From the NCBI RefSeq assembly GCF_017744115.1, contig NZ_JAGHQW010000002.1:1-64000 (forward strand): a stretch of 64,000 bases of DNA, given 5' to 3'. Below, one piece after another: positions 9,602 to 18,935 of this stretch. This DNA comes from Salinisphaera sp. G21_0. GTDB taxonomy: Bacteria > Pseudomonadota > Gammaproteobacteria > Pseudomonadales > Endozoicomonadaceae. Position 1 is the first letter of the stretch, and each line of letters opens with the position of its first letter. A program made the position numbers and the translations under genes. Below the pieces are notes generated by a model. The model had not been told where the DNA came from, ran no database searches, and saw only the letters and a list, made by a program, of their open reading frames with translations.

Positions 9602-11125
9602 ATGGATACCAGCAACCATTTGATTAACGACAGTGAATGGCTTCTGGAAATGACCGACATCAGCAAATCATTTCCCGGAGTAAAAGCCCTGGACCGGGTT
9701 AATCTAAAAGTGCGTCCTCACTCCGTCCATGCCCTGATGGGGGAAAATGGTGCCGGCAAATCAACACTCTTAAAATGTCTTTTCGGTATTTATGAAAAAG
9801 ACGAAGGCAGTATTTATTTTCAAGGCAAGGCCACTGAATTTACCTCATCAAAGGAAGCACTCACTCACGGTGTTTCCATGGTGCATCAGGAGCTGAACCA
9901 GGTATTGCAATCCAGCGTGATGGACAATGTCTGGTTGGGTCGTTACCCAAAGAAACATGGTTTTATTGATTACAAAACCATGTACGACGAAACCAAAAAG
10001 ATCTTTGACGAGCTGGATATTGATGTTGATCCAAAAGATAAGGTGGCGGATCTGTCTGTTTCCAAACGACAGATGATAGAAATTGCCAAAGCATTTTCCT
10101 ACAACGCCAAAATTGTCATTATGGATGAACCGACTTCGTCCCTTTCAGAAAAAGAAGTCCGCCACCTGTTTACCATCATTAATAAATTAAAAGAGCGTGG
10201 CTGCGGTATTGTCTACATCTCTCATAAGATGGAAGAAATTTTTTCTATCTGCGACGACATTACCATACTTCGGGATGGTCAATGGGTGACAACCCGGCCA
10301 CTGGCAGGTCTGGATATGGACCAGATCATCAGCCTGATGGTGGGGCGGGAACTGACCCAGCGATTCCCTCAGCGGAATCACCAGCCGAAAGAGGTGATTC
10401 TTCAGGTAGAACATTTGACCGCCAAAAACCAGCCCTCCATACAGGATGTCAGCTTTGAACTCCGTAAAGGCGAAATTCTGGGTATCGCCGGTCTGGTGGG
10501 TGCCCGTCGTACCGATGTCGTGGAAACCATTTTTGGTATTCGCGATAAAAGCGCGGGCGTTATCAAGCTGCATGGAAAGACACTGGACAATAAGGATGCA
10601 TATCAGGCCATCCAGAATGGCTTCTCTCTGGTCACCGAAGAGCGACGTGCGACGGGTATCTACGCCACACTCGATATCACCTTTAACGCTCTGATTGCCA
10701 ATATTGAAAAGTACAAACAACGTTTTGGTTTATTAAGTAATCAGACCATGGGAGCGGATACTCAGTGGGTAATTGATGCCATGAAGGTAAAAACACCCGG
10801 TCATAAAACACACATCGGCTCACTCTCCGGCGGTAACCAACAGAAAGTGGTCATTGGCCGCTGGCTTCTGACCCAACCGGAAATCCTGATGCTGGATGAA
10901 CCGACCCGGGGGATTGATGTGGGTGCCAAGTTTGAAATCTATCAGCTGATTCTGGACCTGGCGAAAAAGGATAAAGGCATCATTATGATTTCATCAGAAA
11001 TGCCTGAGTTGCTGGGTGTCACCGACCGCATCATGGTAATGAGTAATGGTCGGGTTGCCGGCATTGTCAATACCCGGGAAACCACGCAGCACGAAATTCT
11101 TGAACTGGCTGCACGCTATCTATAA
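9602..11125 (+). CDS. mglA: Galactose/methyl-galactoside ABC transporter ATPase MglA
   Basis: A double-domain sugar ABC ATPase of 507 residues (E. coli 506). The first domain has Walker [10 protein letters not shown], a degenerate signature LSVSKRQ and Walker [11 protein letters not shown]. The second has signature LSGGNQQ and Walker [10 protein letters not shown] but lacks a normal Walker A, as in the family. I use ATG 9602 because the product then begins like E. coli MglA; the in-frame ATG at 9485 falls inside the hairpin repeat. It is cytoplasmic, bound to MglC, and energises galactose uptake. The Shine-Dalgarno is weak. Confidence 0.93.
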   Translation: MDTSNHLINDSEWLLEMTDISKSFPGVKALDRVNLKVRPHSVHALMGENGAGKSTLLKCLFGIYEKDEGSIYFQGKATEFTSSKEALTHGVSMVHQELNQVLQSSVMDNVWLGRYPKKHGFIDYKTMYDETKKIFDELDIDVDPKDKVADLSVSKRQMIEIAKAFSYNAKIVIMDEPTSSLSEKEVRHLFTIINKLKERGCGIVYISHKMEEIFSICDDITILRDGQWVTTRPLAGLDMDQIISLMVGRELTQRFPQRNHQPKEVILQVEHLTAKNQPSIQDVSFELRKGEILGIAGLVGARRTDVVETIFGIRDKSAGVIKLHGKTLDNKDAYQAIQNGFSLVTEERRATGIYATLDITFNALIANIEKYKQRFGLLSNQTMGADTQWVIDAMKVKTPGHKTHIGSLSGGNQQKVVIGRWLLTQPEILMLDEPTRGIDVGAKFEIYQLILDLAKKDKGIIMISSEMPELLGVTDRIMVMSNGRVAGIVNTRETTQHEILELAARYL

Positions 11126-11167
11126 CGCATTTTTTATTTACTGAAACGAACAAGGGGAGAGACTGCC

Positions 11168-12196
11168 ATGAGTGTTGCCAGCAGTCTGACGGCGGGAAAA
11201 CAACTGAGTGTTCTGCGCCTGGTAAAAGAAGGTGGTATCTATGCGGTGCTGCTGATTCTTCTGGCGGTGATCATTATACAAGAACCGTCGTTTGTAAGTT
11301 TAAGAAACCTCAGCAATATCCTGACACAGTCGTCGGTCAGAATTATTATCGCCCTGGGGGTTGCCAGTCTGATCGTTACCCAGGGAACCGACCTTTCTGC
11401 CGGTCGTCAGGTTGGTCTGGCAGCGGTCATCTCGGCAACCCTGTTGCAAGCTTTGGAAAATGTCAACAAAGTCTTCCCGGAGCTGGGGCCACTGCCGATC
11501 CCTGCCGTTATCATGATTGTCTGTGCCATTGGTGCATTGATTGGTCTGGTGAACGGACTGGTGGTCGCCTACCTGAAAGTGACGCCGTTCATCGCTACCA
11601 TGGGTACGATGATTATCGTCTATGGCGTGAACTCCCTCTACTATGACTATGTGGGTGCTTCGCCAGTGGCCGGTTTTGCCACTCAGTTCTCCGAATTTAC
11701 CCAGGGCTTTATCCGACTGGGTGACTTCCGGCTTTCCTACATCACTTTCTATGCAGTTATTGCCATTATTTTCAGCTGGGTACTGTGGAACAAAACCGTC
11801 TTTGGCAAAAACATATTTGCCATCGGTGGTAACCCGGAAGCGGCTAAAGTCTCTGGTGTCAACGTACCACTTACCCTGCTGAAGGTGTATGCGCTTTCCG
11901 GCGTGTTTTATGCCTTTGCCGGTCTTCTGGAAGCAGGCCGTATCGGCTCTGCCACCAATAACCTGGGCTTTTTGTATGAACTGGATGCCATTGCCGCCTG
12001 TGTGGTTGGCGGAGTATCTTTTGCCGGTGGCGTCGGCAGTATCATGGGCGTGGTCACCGGCGTATTGATCTTTACCATCATCAACTACGGTATGACTTAT
12101 ATCGGCATCAACCCTTACTGGCAGTTTATTATCAAGGGGGGGATTATTATCTTTGCCGTAGCTCTGGATTCCATGAAATACGCCAATAAAAAATAG
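11168..12196 (+). CDS. mglC: Galactose/methyl-galactoside ABC transporter permease MglC
   Basis: This is the membrane permease of the Mgl system, 342 residues with about eight to ten hydrophobic helices and family-specific stretches (TQGTDLSAGRQVG, FGKNIFAIGGNPEAAKVSGV, GRIGSATNN). It lies 42 bp after mglA with AGGGGAGA before ATG, so mglBAC is one operon. A 33-bp piece near residues 223-233 (11833-11865) reappears at 13096-13128 with two synonymous differences. Confidence 0.95.
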   Translation: MSVASSLTAGKQLSVLRLVKEGGIYAVLLILLAVIIIQEPSFVSLRNLSNILTQSSVRIIIALGVASLIVTQGTDLSAGRQVGLAAVISATLLQALENVNKVFPELGPLPIPAVIMIVCAIGALIGLVNGLVVAYLKVTPFIATMGTMIIVYGVNSLYYDYVGASPVAGFATQFSEFTQGFIRLGDFRLSYITFYAVIAIIFSWVLWNKTVFGKNIFAIGGNPEAAKVSGVNVPLTLLKVYALSGVFYAFAGLLEAGRIGSATNNLGFLYELDAIAACVVGGVSFAGGVGSIMGVVTGVLIFTIINYGMTYIGINPYWQFIIKGGIIIFAVALDSMKYANKK

Positions 12197-12250
12197 TCGA
12201 TAAAACGACGATGTCGAAGCACTGGCTCAGCAGAAAATTGCAGATCAAGT

Positions 12251-12342
12251 CTGATCAAGGAAAGCAATCACAAACTCACCCAGTGCTTCAGGCGTTGTAT
12301 CGGATACGGCAGTTAGCATAAACACAGGAACGTTGGAAAACT
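12251..12342 (-). pseudogene. Fragment resembling a response-regulator receiver domain
   Basis: Read on the minus strand, a short stop-bounded frame gives NVPVFMLTAVSD, then TTPEALGEFVIAFLDQT and a stop. The 42 bases at 12299-12340 match the intact regulator gene at 7975-8016 at 36 positions, including the start of the conserved MLTAVSD core of the receiver. Nothing else of a regulator remains. It lies between mglC and the RING gene and looks like a diverged remnant of a local duplication. Confidence 0.45.
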
Positions 12343-12386
12343 ACCTGTCCAAAATCGTCGGCAGATGGTATCGAACTGCAACGCCA

Positions 12387-12965
12387 TTACGGCCACAGCC
12401 TGGATGCGATAACAGCAGGCGTGACAGTAGCTGCAGCGCCAACAATGCCCGGAGCAATAGCAGCAGGGCCATTGATAAGGTAACTAAAGCAGACACCAAT
12501 GCCTGCGTTTCTGGCACTGTTAATGACAGCGTTGCGTCTATCTTCATTGAGTAAGAGTTCAGTGGTACTCAGTAAAATAATCCGAGCCAAATCATCGGCA
12601 ACATGGTTACCGTTAAGATAACTGACAGCGCAGTTATTGATGTTGAGGGTGATCCCCGCAGTTAAAAGATAACCGAAGTGTTGGTCAACAAATTCGTACA
12701 CCCATAATGGTGGAGGCGACAAGGTTGCCAGACGGTCCGACAATCGCGTCGTTACACGGGCGTAATAAGTCGTGAATTCATCTGGCACAGTGTACTCCCG
12801 GCACATGGGACAGCGTATATCGTATTTGCCTGCCTGGATGATGCATGACCGACCAAAAACGTGGCCGCATGCCAAGGTAAACGGGGCATGGTGATCTGCG
12901 ACTTCTTCCCCCAGATTGTCCAGGCAAACAGGACACGAAAAGGTTGAAATACTATCTGTAACCAT
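12387..12965 (-). CDS. RING-finger-like protein, candidate ubiquitin-ligase mimic
   Basis: A 192-residue protein whose N-terminus is a RING-type zinc finger: CPVC (residues 11-14), a loop of about 17 residues, CGHVFGRSC, then CPMC. The order C-x2-C / C-x-H / C / C-x2-C fits the RING cross-brace, except that the fifth ligand (normally His or Cys, three residues after CGH) is Gly. Residues from about 70 to the end are helical and rather hydrophobic, with an Ala/Gly-rich tail (GIVGAAATVTPAVIA), possibly membrane-associated. GGAG lies four bases before ATG. RING domains recruit ubiquitin E2 enzymes in eukaryotes, so a role on host ubiquitin is inferred. The missing ligand may mean a U-box-like or inactive domain. 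Confidence 0.65.
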   Translation of the reverse strand: MVTDSISTFSCPVCLDNLGEEVADHHAPFTLACGHVFGRSCIIQAGKYDIRCPMCREYTVPDEFTTYYARVTTRLSDRLATLSPPPLWVYEFVDQHFGYLLTAGITLNINNCAVSYLNGNHVADDLARIILLSTTELLLNEDRRNAVINSARNAGIGVCFSYLINGPAAIAPGIVGAAATVTPAVIASRLWP

Positions 12966-12994
12966 AAAACTCCAAAGATAGCGTGCATCAATTT

Positions 12995-13514
12995 TTACAT
13001 ATTCAGACAGGGACTTTTGACATGGTCTCTGGATAATAGTTCAAGCGTGATTTTTTTATTGCCGTTATCATGACTGTCTGAGCCAGCGGCAGTAGCCCGG
13101 AGGCGGCCAAAGTCTCTGGTGTCAACGTTAGGGGTATTCTCAATAAGCCAGGATTTTGTTAAAGATTCAGGGGTAAGGGGTGTGTTATGGGGCAAAATAA
13201 AACTGGCATTGAATATTCGTTCTTCACCCGGAGCAATGATAAAGGTTTCCGGTAATGACCACTGGCTCAGAGAGCAGGTCTGTTTTACCTTTTCAGTCAC
13301 GGTCCCTTCATCACCACCCTTACGCTTTTCCAGCTCGGCAAAATATTGGCAGCAGATATTCAGATAGATGTTATCTGTTGTTCAGCGCCCCCCCGTTAAC
13401 CCGAATGGTGAAATCCACCCGTTTGCCCGGAATCAACTCTGGCTGCTCGAGCACGGCATCCACTTTTGCGGCACCTATCGACAGCGATGCCATTGCTTTT
13501 TTCAGTAGTGACAT
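12995..13514 (-). pseudogene. Broken Spo0M-like (arrestin-fold) gene
   Basis: Translation from ATG 13514 begins MSLLKKAMASLSIGAAKVDA with LEQPELIPG following, the usual opening of Spo0M (sporulation-control protein M) family proteins. After the seven-C run at 13388-13394 (seven G on this strand) the frame stops. Similarity resumes in another frame (DNIYLNICCQYFAE, then PETFIIAPGEERIF..FILPHNTPLT), again typical of Spo0M. The family is usually about 250 residues. Here similarity ends near 13130, where a stretch identical in sense to mglC lies on the opposite strand, and the frame runs on to 12995 with unrelated sequence. A frameshift and a 3-prime truncation or fusion are therefore both visible. 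Confidence 0.6.
13096..13128 (+). other. 33-bp mglC-like fragment
   Basis: This stretch matches mglC 11833-11865 at 31 of 33 positions. Both differences are at third codon positions and silent, and the plus-strand reading is PEAAKVSGVNV as in MglC. It lies antisense inside the broken Spo0M-like gene, exactly where Spo0M similarity fades. Confidence 0.6.
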
Positions 13515-13679
13515 AGATATACAACAACGAAAAAACAGTAAAATCAGTCCAGGAGTCTGTGCTGCTGATCATTGATAAACAGAACACAATTCATATTGGC
13601 CAAAGTCGCCCATGATAAGCCCCATTTCCTACCCGTCAAACTCTCTTCACCGACTCAGCCTGGCAGCGAGTATCCCGAG

Positions 13680-14075
13680 TCATTCATTATTCTGACCAGG
13701 TTCCGGCAGGTTGTGTGCAGCTATATGTGCGTCAGTTTCTGCATAGGAGAGTATTTCTCTACAGCCACTCAGCGGACAGTTCACAAATAACCTGCCAATC
13801 TCATCCATGCTGGAAATATCGTAATTTTCCAGTTTCTTGTCATCGCCACACCGACGATTGGGACAGCGTTCTTCATTACTTATCCAGCACTGGTTACAAA
13901 CCCGATGGCCGCAGACCGCAACTTTGGTACCCTGCAAAAAATAAATATTACACCCTGAGCACGTCGCTCTGGATGACAGAGTCTCCATAAGCTCTTTGTC
14001 ATCAAGGCTCCTCTTGGCTATGTTCACCATATTACCTGCTGAAGTCACGACATAATCCAGTTTCATCCCGGGCAT
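13680..14075 (-). CDS. RING plus TRAF-type zinc-finger protein
   Basis: About 131 residues. A RING-like finger reads CSGC, twelve residues, CGHRVCNQC, seven residues, then CPNRRC; this is C3HC4 order, although the last pair is spaced by four rather than two residues. A TRAF-type zinc finger follows (CPLSGC, then about eleven residues, HIAAH). RING followed by a TRAF finger is the N-terminal layout of animal TRAF signalling proteins. The TRAF/MATH domain is absent, so this is either a minimal protein or a truncated one. Starts at 14084 (GTG), 14075 and 14066 (ATG) are possible; I chose 14075 with weak support. A host-directed ubiquitin-ligase role is inferred. Confidence 0.6.
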   Translation of the reverse strand: MPGMKLDYVVTSAGNMVNIAKRSLDDKELMETLSSRATCSGCNIYFLQGTKVAVCGHRVCNQCWISNEERCPNRRCGDDKKLENYDISSMDEIGRLFVNCPLSGCREILSYAETDAHIAAHNLPEPGQNNE

Positions 14076-14291
14076 ATAGCTCACTTATCAATGCTGTGTG
14101 ATCGCAAAAAACCGGTGCCTTCAGTGCGCAGCAAGAATGTGTATACGACGATCTTTTCTTTTTGGCAGGCGGTAGTCTGGTATGGTTCTTTGCGATCACC
14201 AAGGAAGGTTGGTATTTCTCCATATACTGTACATCATGGGTCATTATCTGAAAGCCTCTCACAGGTTTCGGTCAGTTCAGTCCTGGCCAAA

Positions 14292-15240
14292 TCATGCCGT
14301 TTTCAACATCCACTCCGTTTCCAAAGCCGTCACATGACGCTCAAAACCCTGCAGCTCGTCCCGCTTGCACAGGGTATAGAGATCAATGTATTGCTGACTG
14401 ATATATTTAGAAAGCAGTGTGCCTTTAGCCAGCCTGGACAATGCCTCTGCAGGACGGTGGGGCAACAAAGGGTATTCGTTTTCAAGCCCGGGTGCTGCCT
14501 CCCCTGGTGGCGTCAGCTTATTCTCAATGCCATACAATATGCCGGACAGCACAGCAGCCAATGTCAGGTACGGGTTGGCATCGGCCCCGGCAAGGCGATG
14601 TTCGATACGGCGGTCGGCTCGCCCGCCAGCTGGTATTCTTAACGACACTGTACGGTTATTGTGTCCCCAGAAAGCGTGTAACGGCACATACATATCAGGA
14701 ACAAGACGACGATATTAGTTTATATTAGGGCAGAGCAGTGCCACGGTTTCCGGCATCATATCAATGGAACCGGCTATGGCGTGCTGAAGAATCTTGCTGT
14801 CTTCCCCTTCTGCATTGGCAAAAACATTACCACCGGAATCATCCTGAAGACTAACATGAATATGCAGCCCATTGCCCGGCTGCTGTTCATAGGGTTTCGC
14901 CATAAAGGTGGCTTCATAGTTATAACGTCCGGCCAGTTCGCGGATCAACCGCTTCAGCAGAATTGCATGATCGCAGGCGGCGATCGCATCTTTGCCATGC
15001 TTGAGATTGATCTCAAACTGCCCCGGCGCAGCTTCTGCCACCGCAGAGTCAGCAGGAACGCCCCGGGCTTTGGCCAGCTGATTAACGTCATCCAGAAACC
15101 CGGCAAAATCCGCCAAGCCATCAACGGAGTAGACCTGACTCATGGTCTCACGGGTGCCGGTCACAAATCCCAATGGCGGCTGTATTTTGCCTTCTGCCGA
15201 GCGCCGGGGATCAATCAGATAAAATGATAGTCAGCAAGTT
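14292..15240 (-). pseudogene. Glutamine synthetase family pseudogene (GlnA/PuuA-like)
   Basis: The middle and C-terminal parts of a glutamine synthetase are readable: FYLIDP, GKIQPPLG, AVAEAAPGQFEINLKHG, ATFMAKPYEQQPGNGLHIH, CPNIN, then after a stop YRRLVPDMYVPLHAFWGHNN, RIPAG, RRIEHRLAGADANPYL. The N-terminal third is missing, with similarity starting near 15240. One in-frame TAA (14717-14715) replaces the conserved Ser of the CPN-N-SYRR motif. The frame is otherwise open on both sides to 14292. The closest type is the gamma-glutamylputrescine synthetase-like GS. It is surely inactive unless the stop is read through. Confidence 0.8.
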
Positions 15241-15611
15241 CTGTTTTGAAATCTGGCATTGGTGGATCCCCTGGTTTTTTTTAAGAGCAAGTCCCACTTT
15301 CAGCCCCGTTAGCCTGTCGGACTCAAGACTGTCCTTCCCAGGCAATACTGACTTGCTCTGTTATTCTTTATGCCTTTTTTATGCCAATACTGCCCAGTCA
15401 CTGAGTGATGTTCAATATATTTAACACACGTTAATTTACCGGCGGTTATCGGGCTTTATCTGTTATGTCTCCTGAACACAGAGCAAAAAATTCATTCAAA
15501 AATATTTTTTAGATTAAAAAACCAATAAAAAGTCATATTTAAGATAAAATCCTGTGAAAATTGATGTTAAATATTGTTATATCCCAATTTAATAGGATCA
15601 TGGAGTTGAAT
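15241..15611. other. Gene-free stretch upstream of ald
   Basis: There is no supportable gene. The left part may hold further degraded glutamine-synthetase sequence. The right part (about 15470-15600) is very AT-rich and probably contains the ald promoter. No clear boxes or operator were identified. Confidence 0.4.
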
Positions 15612-16733
15612 ATGCGGATAGGTATTCCCAAGGAAATCAAGAATCACGAGTACCGCGTAGGCCTGACCCCGGCTGCTGTTAAAGAGTTGGTTCACAACGG
15701 ACACGAGGTGTTTGTTGAAGACCATGCCGGTAATGGCGTAGGTTTCTTCAATGAGGACTATCTGGCCTCAGGTGCCACAATCCTGGACACGGCGGAAGCG
15801 GTTTTTCAGGCAGCTGAGCTTATCGTGAAAGTAAAAGAGCCCCAAGCTGTTGAGCGCACCAGACTGAAACCCCATCACACACTGTTCACCTATCTGCACC
15901 TCGCACCTGATGTGCCACAGACCACAGACCTGATCAATTCCGGGGCAACCTGTATCGCTTACGAAACCGTAACCGATGCCCGGGGTCGACTGCCACTGCT
16001 GGCCCCCATGTCGGAAGTGGCCGGGCGCATGTCTATCCAGGCCGGTGCACGATGTCTGGAAAAATCCATGGCCGGACGCGGTATGCTGCTTGGCGGGGTT
16101 CCCGGCGTTGAACCTGCCAAGGTGGTCATTATCGGTGCCGGGGTTGTTGGCCAGAATGCCACCGCGATGGCAGTCGGCATGGGTGCCGAGGCGGTGGTAC
16201 TTGACCGTTCAGTGGATGCACTGCGCTGGCTGGACGCCCAATATGGCAACCGTGTTCGTACCGTATACTCCACTTCCCAGTCTATTGAGCAGCATGTGCT
16301 ATCCGCTGACCTGGTCATCGGCAGTGTTCTGCTGCCCGGAGCAGCAGCGCCCAAGCTCATCACTCGGGAGCTGGTTAGCAGGATGAAATCAGGCTCTGTT
16401 ATTGTCGATGTGGCCATTGATCAGGGTGGCTGCGCAGAAACTTCTGTGGCGACCACCCATGCCGAACCGACCTTTATCGTTGATGACGTGGTGCATTATT
16501 GCGTTGCCAACATGCCCGGAGCGGTCGCCCGTACTTCTACCCTGGCACTGAACAATGCAACACTGCCTTATGTTCTTCAGATTGCCAACAAAGGCACTCG
16601 CAAGGCTCTGGAAGACAATCCATATCTGTTGGCAGGCCTGAATGTTTGCCGGGGTGTTGTTACCTGTGAAAGCGTTGCCCAGGCACAAAATCTGCCTTAC
16701 AAATCAGCAGCCCTGGTACTGACTGAGATTTAA
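15612..16733 (+). CDS. ald: Alanine dehydrogenase
   Basis: This enzyme interconverts L-alanine and pyruvate plus ammonia with NAD. The product is 373 residues, normal for the family. It opens MRIGIPKEIKNHEYRVGLTP, has the catalytic Lys in VKVKEP (about 75) and His in YLHLAPD (about 96), the NAD-binding glycine motif GAGVVGQNA (about 175) and the signature region MPGAVARTST. ATG 15612 is preceded by GGAG at a seven-base distance; an ATG at 15600 would add four residues. It is monocistronic by appearance. It lies beside the dead glutamine synthetase, so this was once a nitrogen-metabolism neighbourhood. Confidence 0.93.
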   Translation: MRIGIPKEIKNHEYRVGLTPAAVKELVHNGHEVFVEDHAGNGVGFFNEDYLASGATILDTAEAVFQAAELIVKVKEPQAVERTRLKPHHTLFTYLHLAPDVPQTTDLINSGATCIAYETVTDARGRLPLLAPMSEVAGRMSIQAGARCLEKSMAGRGMLLGGVPGVEPAKVVIIGAGVVGQNATAMAVGMGAEAVVLDRSVDALRWLDAQYGNRVRTVYSTSQSIEQHVLSADLVIGSVLLPGAAAPKLITRELVSRMKSGSVIVDVAIDQGGCAETSVATTHAEPTFIVDDVVHYCVANMPGAVARTSTLALNNATLPYVLQIANKGTRKALEDNPYLLAGLNVCRGVVTCESVAQAQNLPYKSAALVLTEI

Positions 16734-17028
16734 CCGGTGCTGAAAATCCATGTCTGATGATTGCTGAATCCGGGTTGCACCTCCACACCTGTCGAATGCC
16801 CCGGGGAGTGGAGATGTGACCAGGAGACAGCACTTTTACAAGTGGCTCCCTGAGTCCTGCCGCTCATCCCTGAAAACCCGCGCACTCTGTCAAAAATCAG
16901 TCTTACTGACACCTGCCCAAAAGATTTCCCAACAGGCCCCTGCAACGGGAAAGCACAACACTATACTCAATAGAAATTCCCATAAAAGGGAATCAAACAT
17001 CATTAAACACCATGGATGGAGAATTACC

Positions 17029-17511
17029 ATGATAAGGCAACTCAAAATAACCGCCCTTCTGACAGCAGCCCTTCTGACCACAGGCTGCGGCTTAAAAAAA
17101 ACCAGCAGCGAAATGGCCGCCAGTGATTACCAATCAACCAATAACGTTTTCAACTGTGATCTACCCTTCTGTCTTTTTGAGGAAAAGACGCCCAAGGCCA
17201 TATATTTTGACTTTGGAACTTCGGTTCTGGATATGGAAGATCGCAAGTTACTGGATACTGTTGCAGAACAGATGGGTGACTCCAGGCGTATCGAACTCAC
17301 GGGCTATACCTGCAAAGTTGGTTCAAGCCGGGCAAACCAGAATCTTTCTGAGAGTCGGGCCCTGGCTGTAAAAGCGTACCTGATGCATAAAGGTATAGAA
17401 GAAGAGCGCATTACAACGTCGGGTAAAGGCCAACACAGCCCTGTTACCCTCAACAACAAAGGAAACGACCGTTCGCAGAATCGTCGGGTTGAGATGAGGA
17501 TCTTTCGTTAA
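17029..17511 (+). CDS. OmpA-family outer-membrane lipoprotein (Pal-like)
   Basis: A 160-residue lipoprotein. The signal peptide ends with lipobox LTTGC, so the mature protein starts at the Cys near residue 22. An OmpA C-terminal peptidoglycan-binding domain (about 60-160) has YFDFGTSVL, the helix ELTGYTCKVGSSRANQNLS, SESRALAVKAYL and NRRVEMRI. It probably tethers the outer membrane to peptidoglycan. GGAG lies eight bases before ATG. A strong terminator follows 40 bp downstream. No tol genes are nearby, so it is not the main Pal. Confidence 0.85.
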   Translation: MIRQLKITALLTAALLTTGCGLKKTSSEMAASDYQSTNNVFNCDLPFCLFEEKTPKAIYFDFGTSVLDMEDRKLLDTVAEQMGDSRRIELTGYTCKVGSSRANQNLSESRALAVKAYLMHKGIEEERITTSGKGQHSPVTLNNKGNDRSQNRRVEMRIFR

Positions 17512-17551
17512 TCGTCTCTGATTTGATTGGACTACACGGTTAGCGAACTTC

Positions 17552-17584
17552 AAAAAGGTACCGGTCAACCGGTACCTTTTTTTA
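17552..17584 (+). terminator. Rho-independent terminator after the OmpA-like lipoprotein
   Basis: AAAAAGGTACCGGT pairs perfectly with ACCGGTACCTTTTT around a two-base loop, followed by a T tract. The A tract on the left also allows it to stop the convergent CBS gene. Confidence 0.9.
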
Positions 17585-17648
17585 TTTCCAGGGAAGGTAC
17601 AGGGATGTACAGTATCCCGGAAATGCAGGAGCAAGACTCCGCAAACAC

Positions 17649-18137
17649 CTAAAGCGTCATCACCTTCAACAGATCCAGCGCACTGATTACCCCCTTCAGT
17701 GAGCGATCCCTGGTAACCATAACCCGGTGAATACGCCCTTTAACCATCGCTTCAGCGACGTGGATCAGCGGTGTATCCGGAGACACTTCAAACACCATCG
17801 GCGTCATAATATCATTGACCAGAACGGACTGATCCACCAGGTCATGAAAAGAGCGCTGATCTTCCGGTGACAGTGAATCATCGATCATGGCGCTGTAAAA
17901 ATCATCATCCCGCCTGGCCAGATCAACCAGACCACTGCCTGCCTGCCGGACAATATCGGAAAATGACACAACGCCGATCAACTGTCCGGCATTATTCACC
18001 ACCGGCGCACCGGAAATGGCCTTATCCGTCAAAAAGCGCGCCAGCCGATCCACTGACCAGTCAGAGGGAACAGTCATCACCTTCTGACACATGATTTGTT
18101 CAGCCGTCATGCTAACTAAGGGGTTGTCATTATTCAT
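17649..18137 (-). CDS. Tandem CBS-domain protein
   Basis: A 162-residue cytoplasmic protein consisting almost only of a CBS pair. CBS1 covers about residues 8-60 (MTVPSDWSVDRLARFLTDKAISGAPVV) and CBS2 about 105-160 (DIMTPMVFEVSPDTPLIHVAEAM and IHRVMVT). A linker of about 40 residues is inserted between them. CBS pairs bind adenosine nucleotides and act as energy-state sensors. No effector domain is attached, so the partner is unknown. ATG 18137 with CAGGGA upstream is preferred over the in-frame codon at 18161. Confidence 0.85.
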   Translation of the reverse strand: MNNDNPLVSMTAEQIMCQKVMTVPSDWSVDRLARFLTDKAISGAPVVNNAGQLIGVVSFSDIVRQAGSGLVDLARRDDDFYSAMIDDSLSPEDQRSFHDLVDQSVLVNDIMTPMVFEVSPDTPLIHVAEAMVKGRIHRVMVTRDRSLKGVISALDLLKVMTL

Positions 18138-18251
18138 ATCCCTGGCTCCCGGAAGAAACACTGTCGGGATCAGTATGACCTATTGCGGCAAACCACTATC
18201 TTGACCCAGATCAATATTCAGGATGAACAGAGAGTAACCGTCACTGTGCCA

Positions 18252-18935
18252 TCACCCCCGTTTAAGCTGAAGCAGCTTATGGGAATGCCACTCCCCTTCC
18301 CACAGGTTCCTGACCTGTTTAAATCCGGCATCGTCTGACCATTGCCGAAACGTCTGCACCTTTTCAGGAAAGTCACAGTCTGTAATATGAGCACTCAATG
18401 CCTCCAACTCCCGAACTGACATGGCTGTCCAGTTGGAATGCATATAAGCCAGATAATTTGCAAGGTACCGCTGCCTGGATTCGCCGGGCTGTAAAAATAC
18501 ATCGTAGATAAACATCACCCCATGCTCACGAAGACAGCGATAAGCCATCTCCAGGCACCGTTTTTTGTCATCAAATGACAGATGATGGATACAAAACCCG
18601 GCGAGAATAATGTCAAACTGATCATCACAGGACGATAGAAAATCCATCATATCCTGACAGTCAAGCTGAAACGCAACATCTCTGCCGTTAAAACGCTCGG
18701 TCAAAACCTCAAGAGCCGCAGCAGAACTATCAACGCCCCGATACGCATTGACCGTCAGCTCCGGTAGCAGCTGGAAAAACACCTCGGCATCGCCACAACC
18801 CAGATCAAGAATATCCAAACCTTGCGGCAGCGGCTCTATCTGCCTGAGGATATTGTCAGCAATACTGTTGTGCCCCATATAGCCCTGGTCAACAACGGTT
18901 CGATAGGTACGCCACTGCTGGAAGAAATTGTCCAT
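18252..18935 (-). CDS. SAM-dependent class I methyltransferase
   Basis: A 227-residue Rossmann-fold methyltransferase with SAM-binding motif I DILDLGCGDAEVF (about 40-52), an acidic residue after the next strand (RGVDSS) and motif IIL..FCIHHL. The substrate is unknown. I start at ATG 18935 by domain alignment; an in-frame ATG at 18999-19001 would add 22 residues, and neither has a convincing ribosome-binding site. It is divergent from the quinone reductase gene. Confidence 0.75.
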   Translation of the reverse strand: MDNFFQQWRTYRTVVDQGYMGHNSIADNILRQIEPLPQGLDILDLGCGDAEVFFQLLPELTVNAYRGVDSSAAALEVLTERFNGRDVAFQLDCQDMMDFLSSCDDQFDIILAGFCIHHLSFDDKKRCLEMAYRCLREHGVMFIYDVFLQPGESRQRYLANYLAYMHSNWTAMSVRELEALSAHITDCDFPEKVQTFRQWSDDAGFKQVRNLWEGEWHSHKLLQLKRG

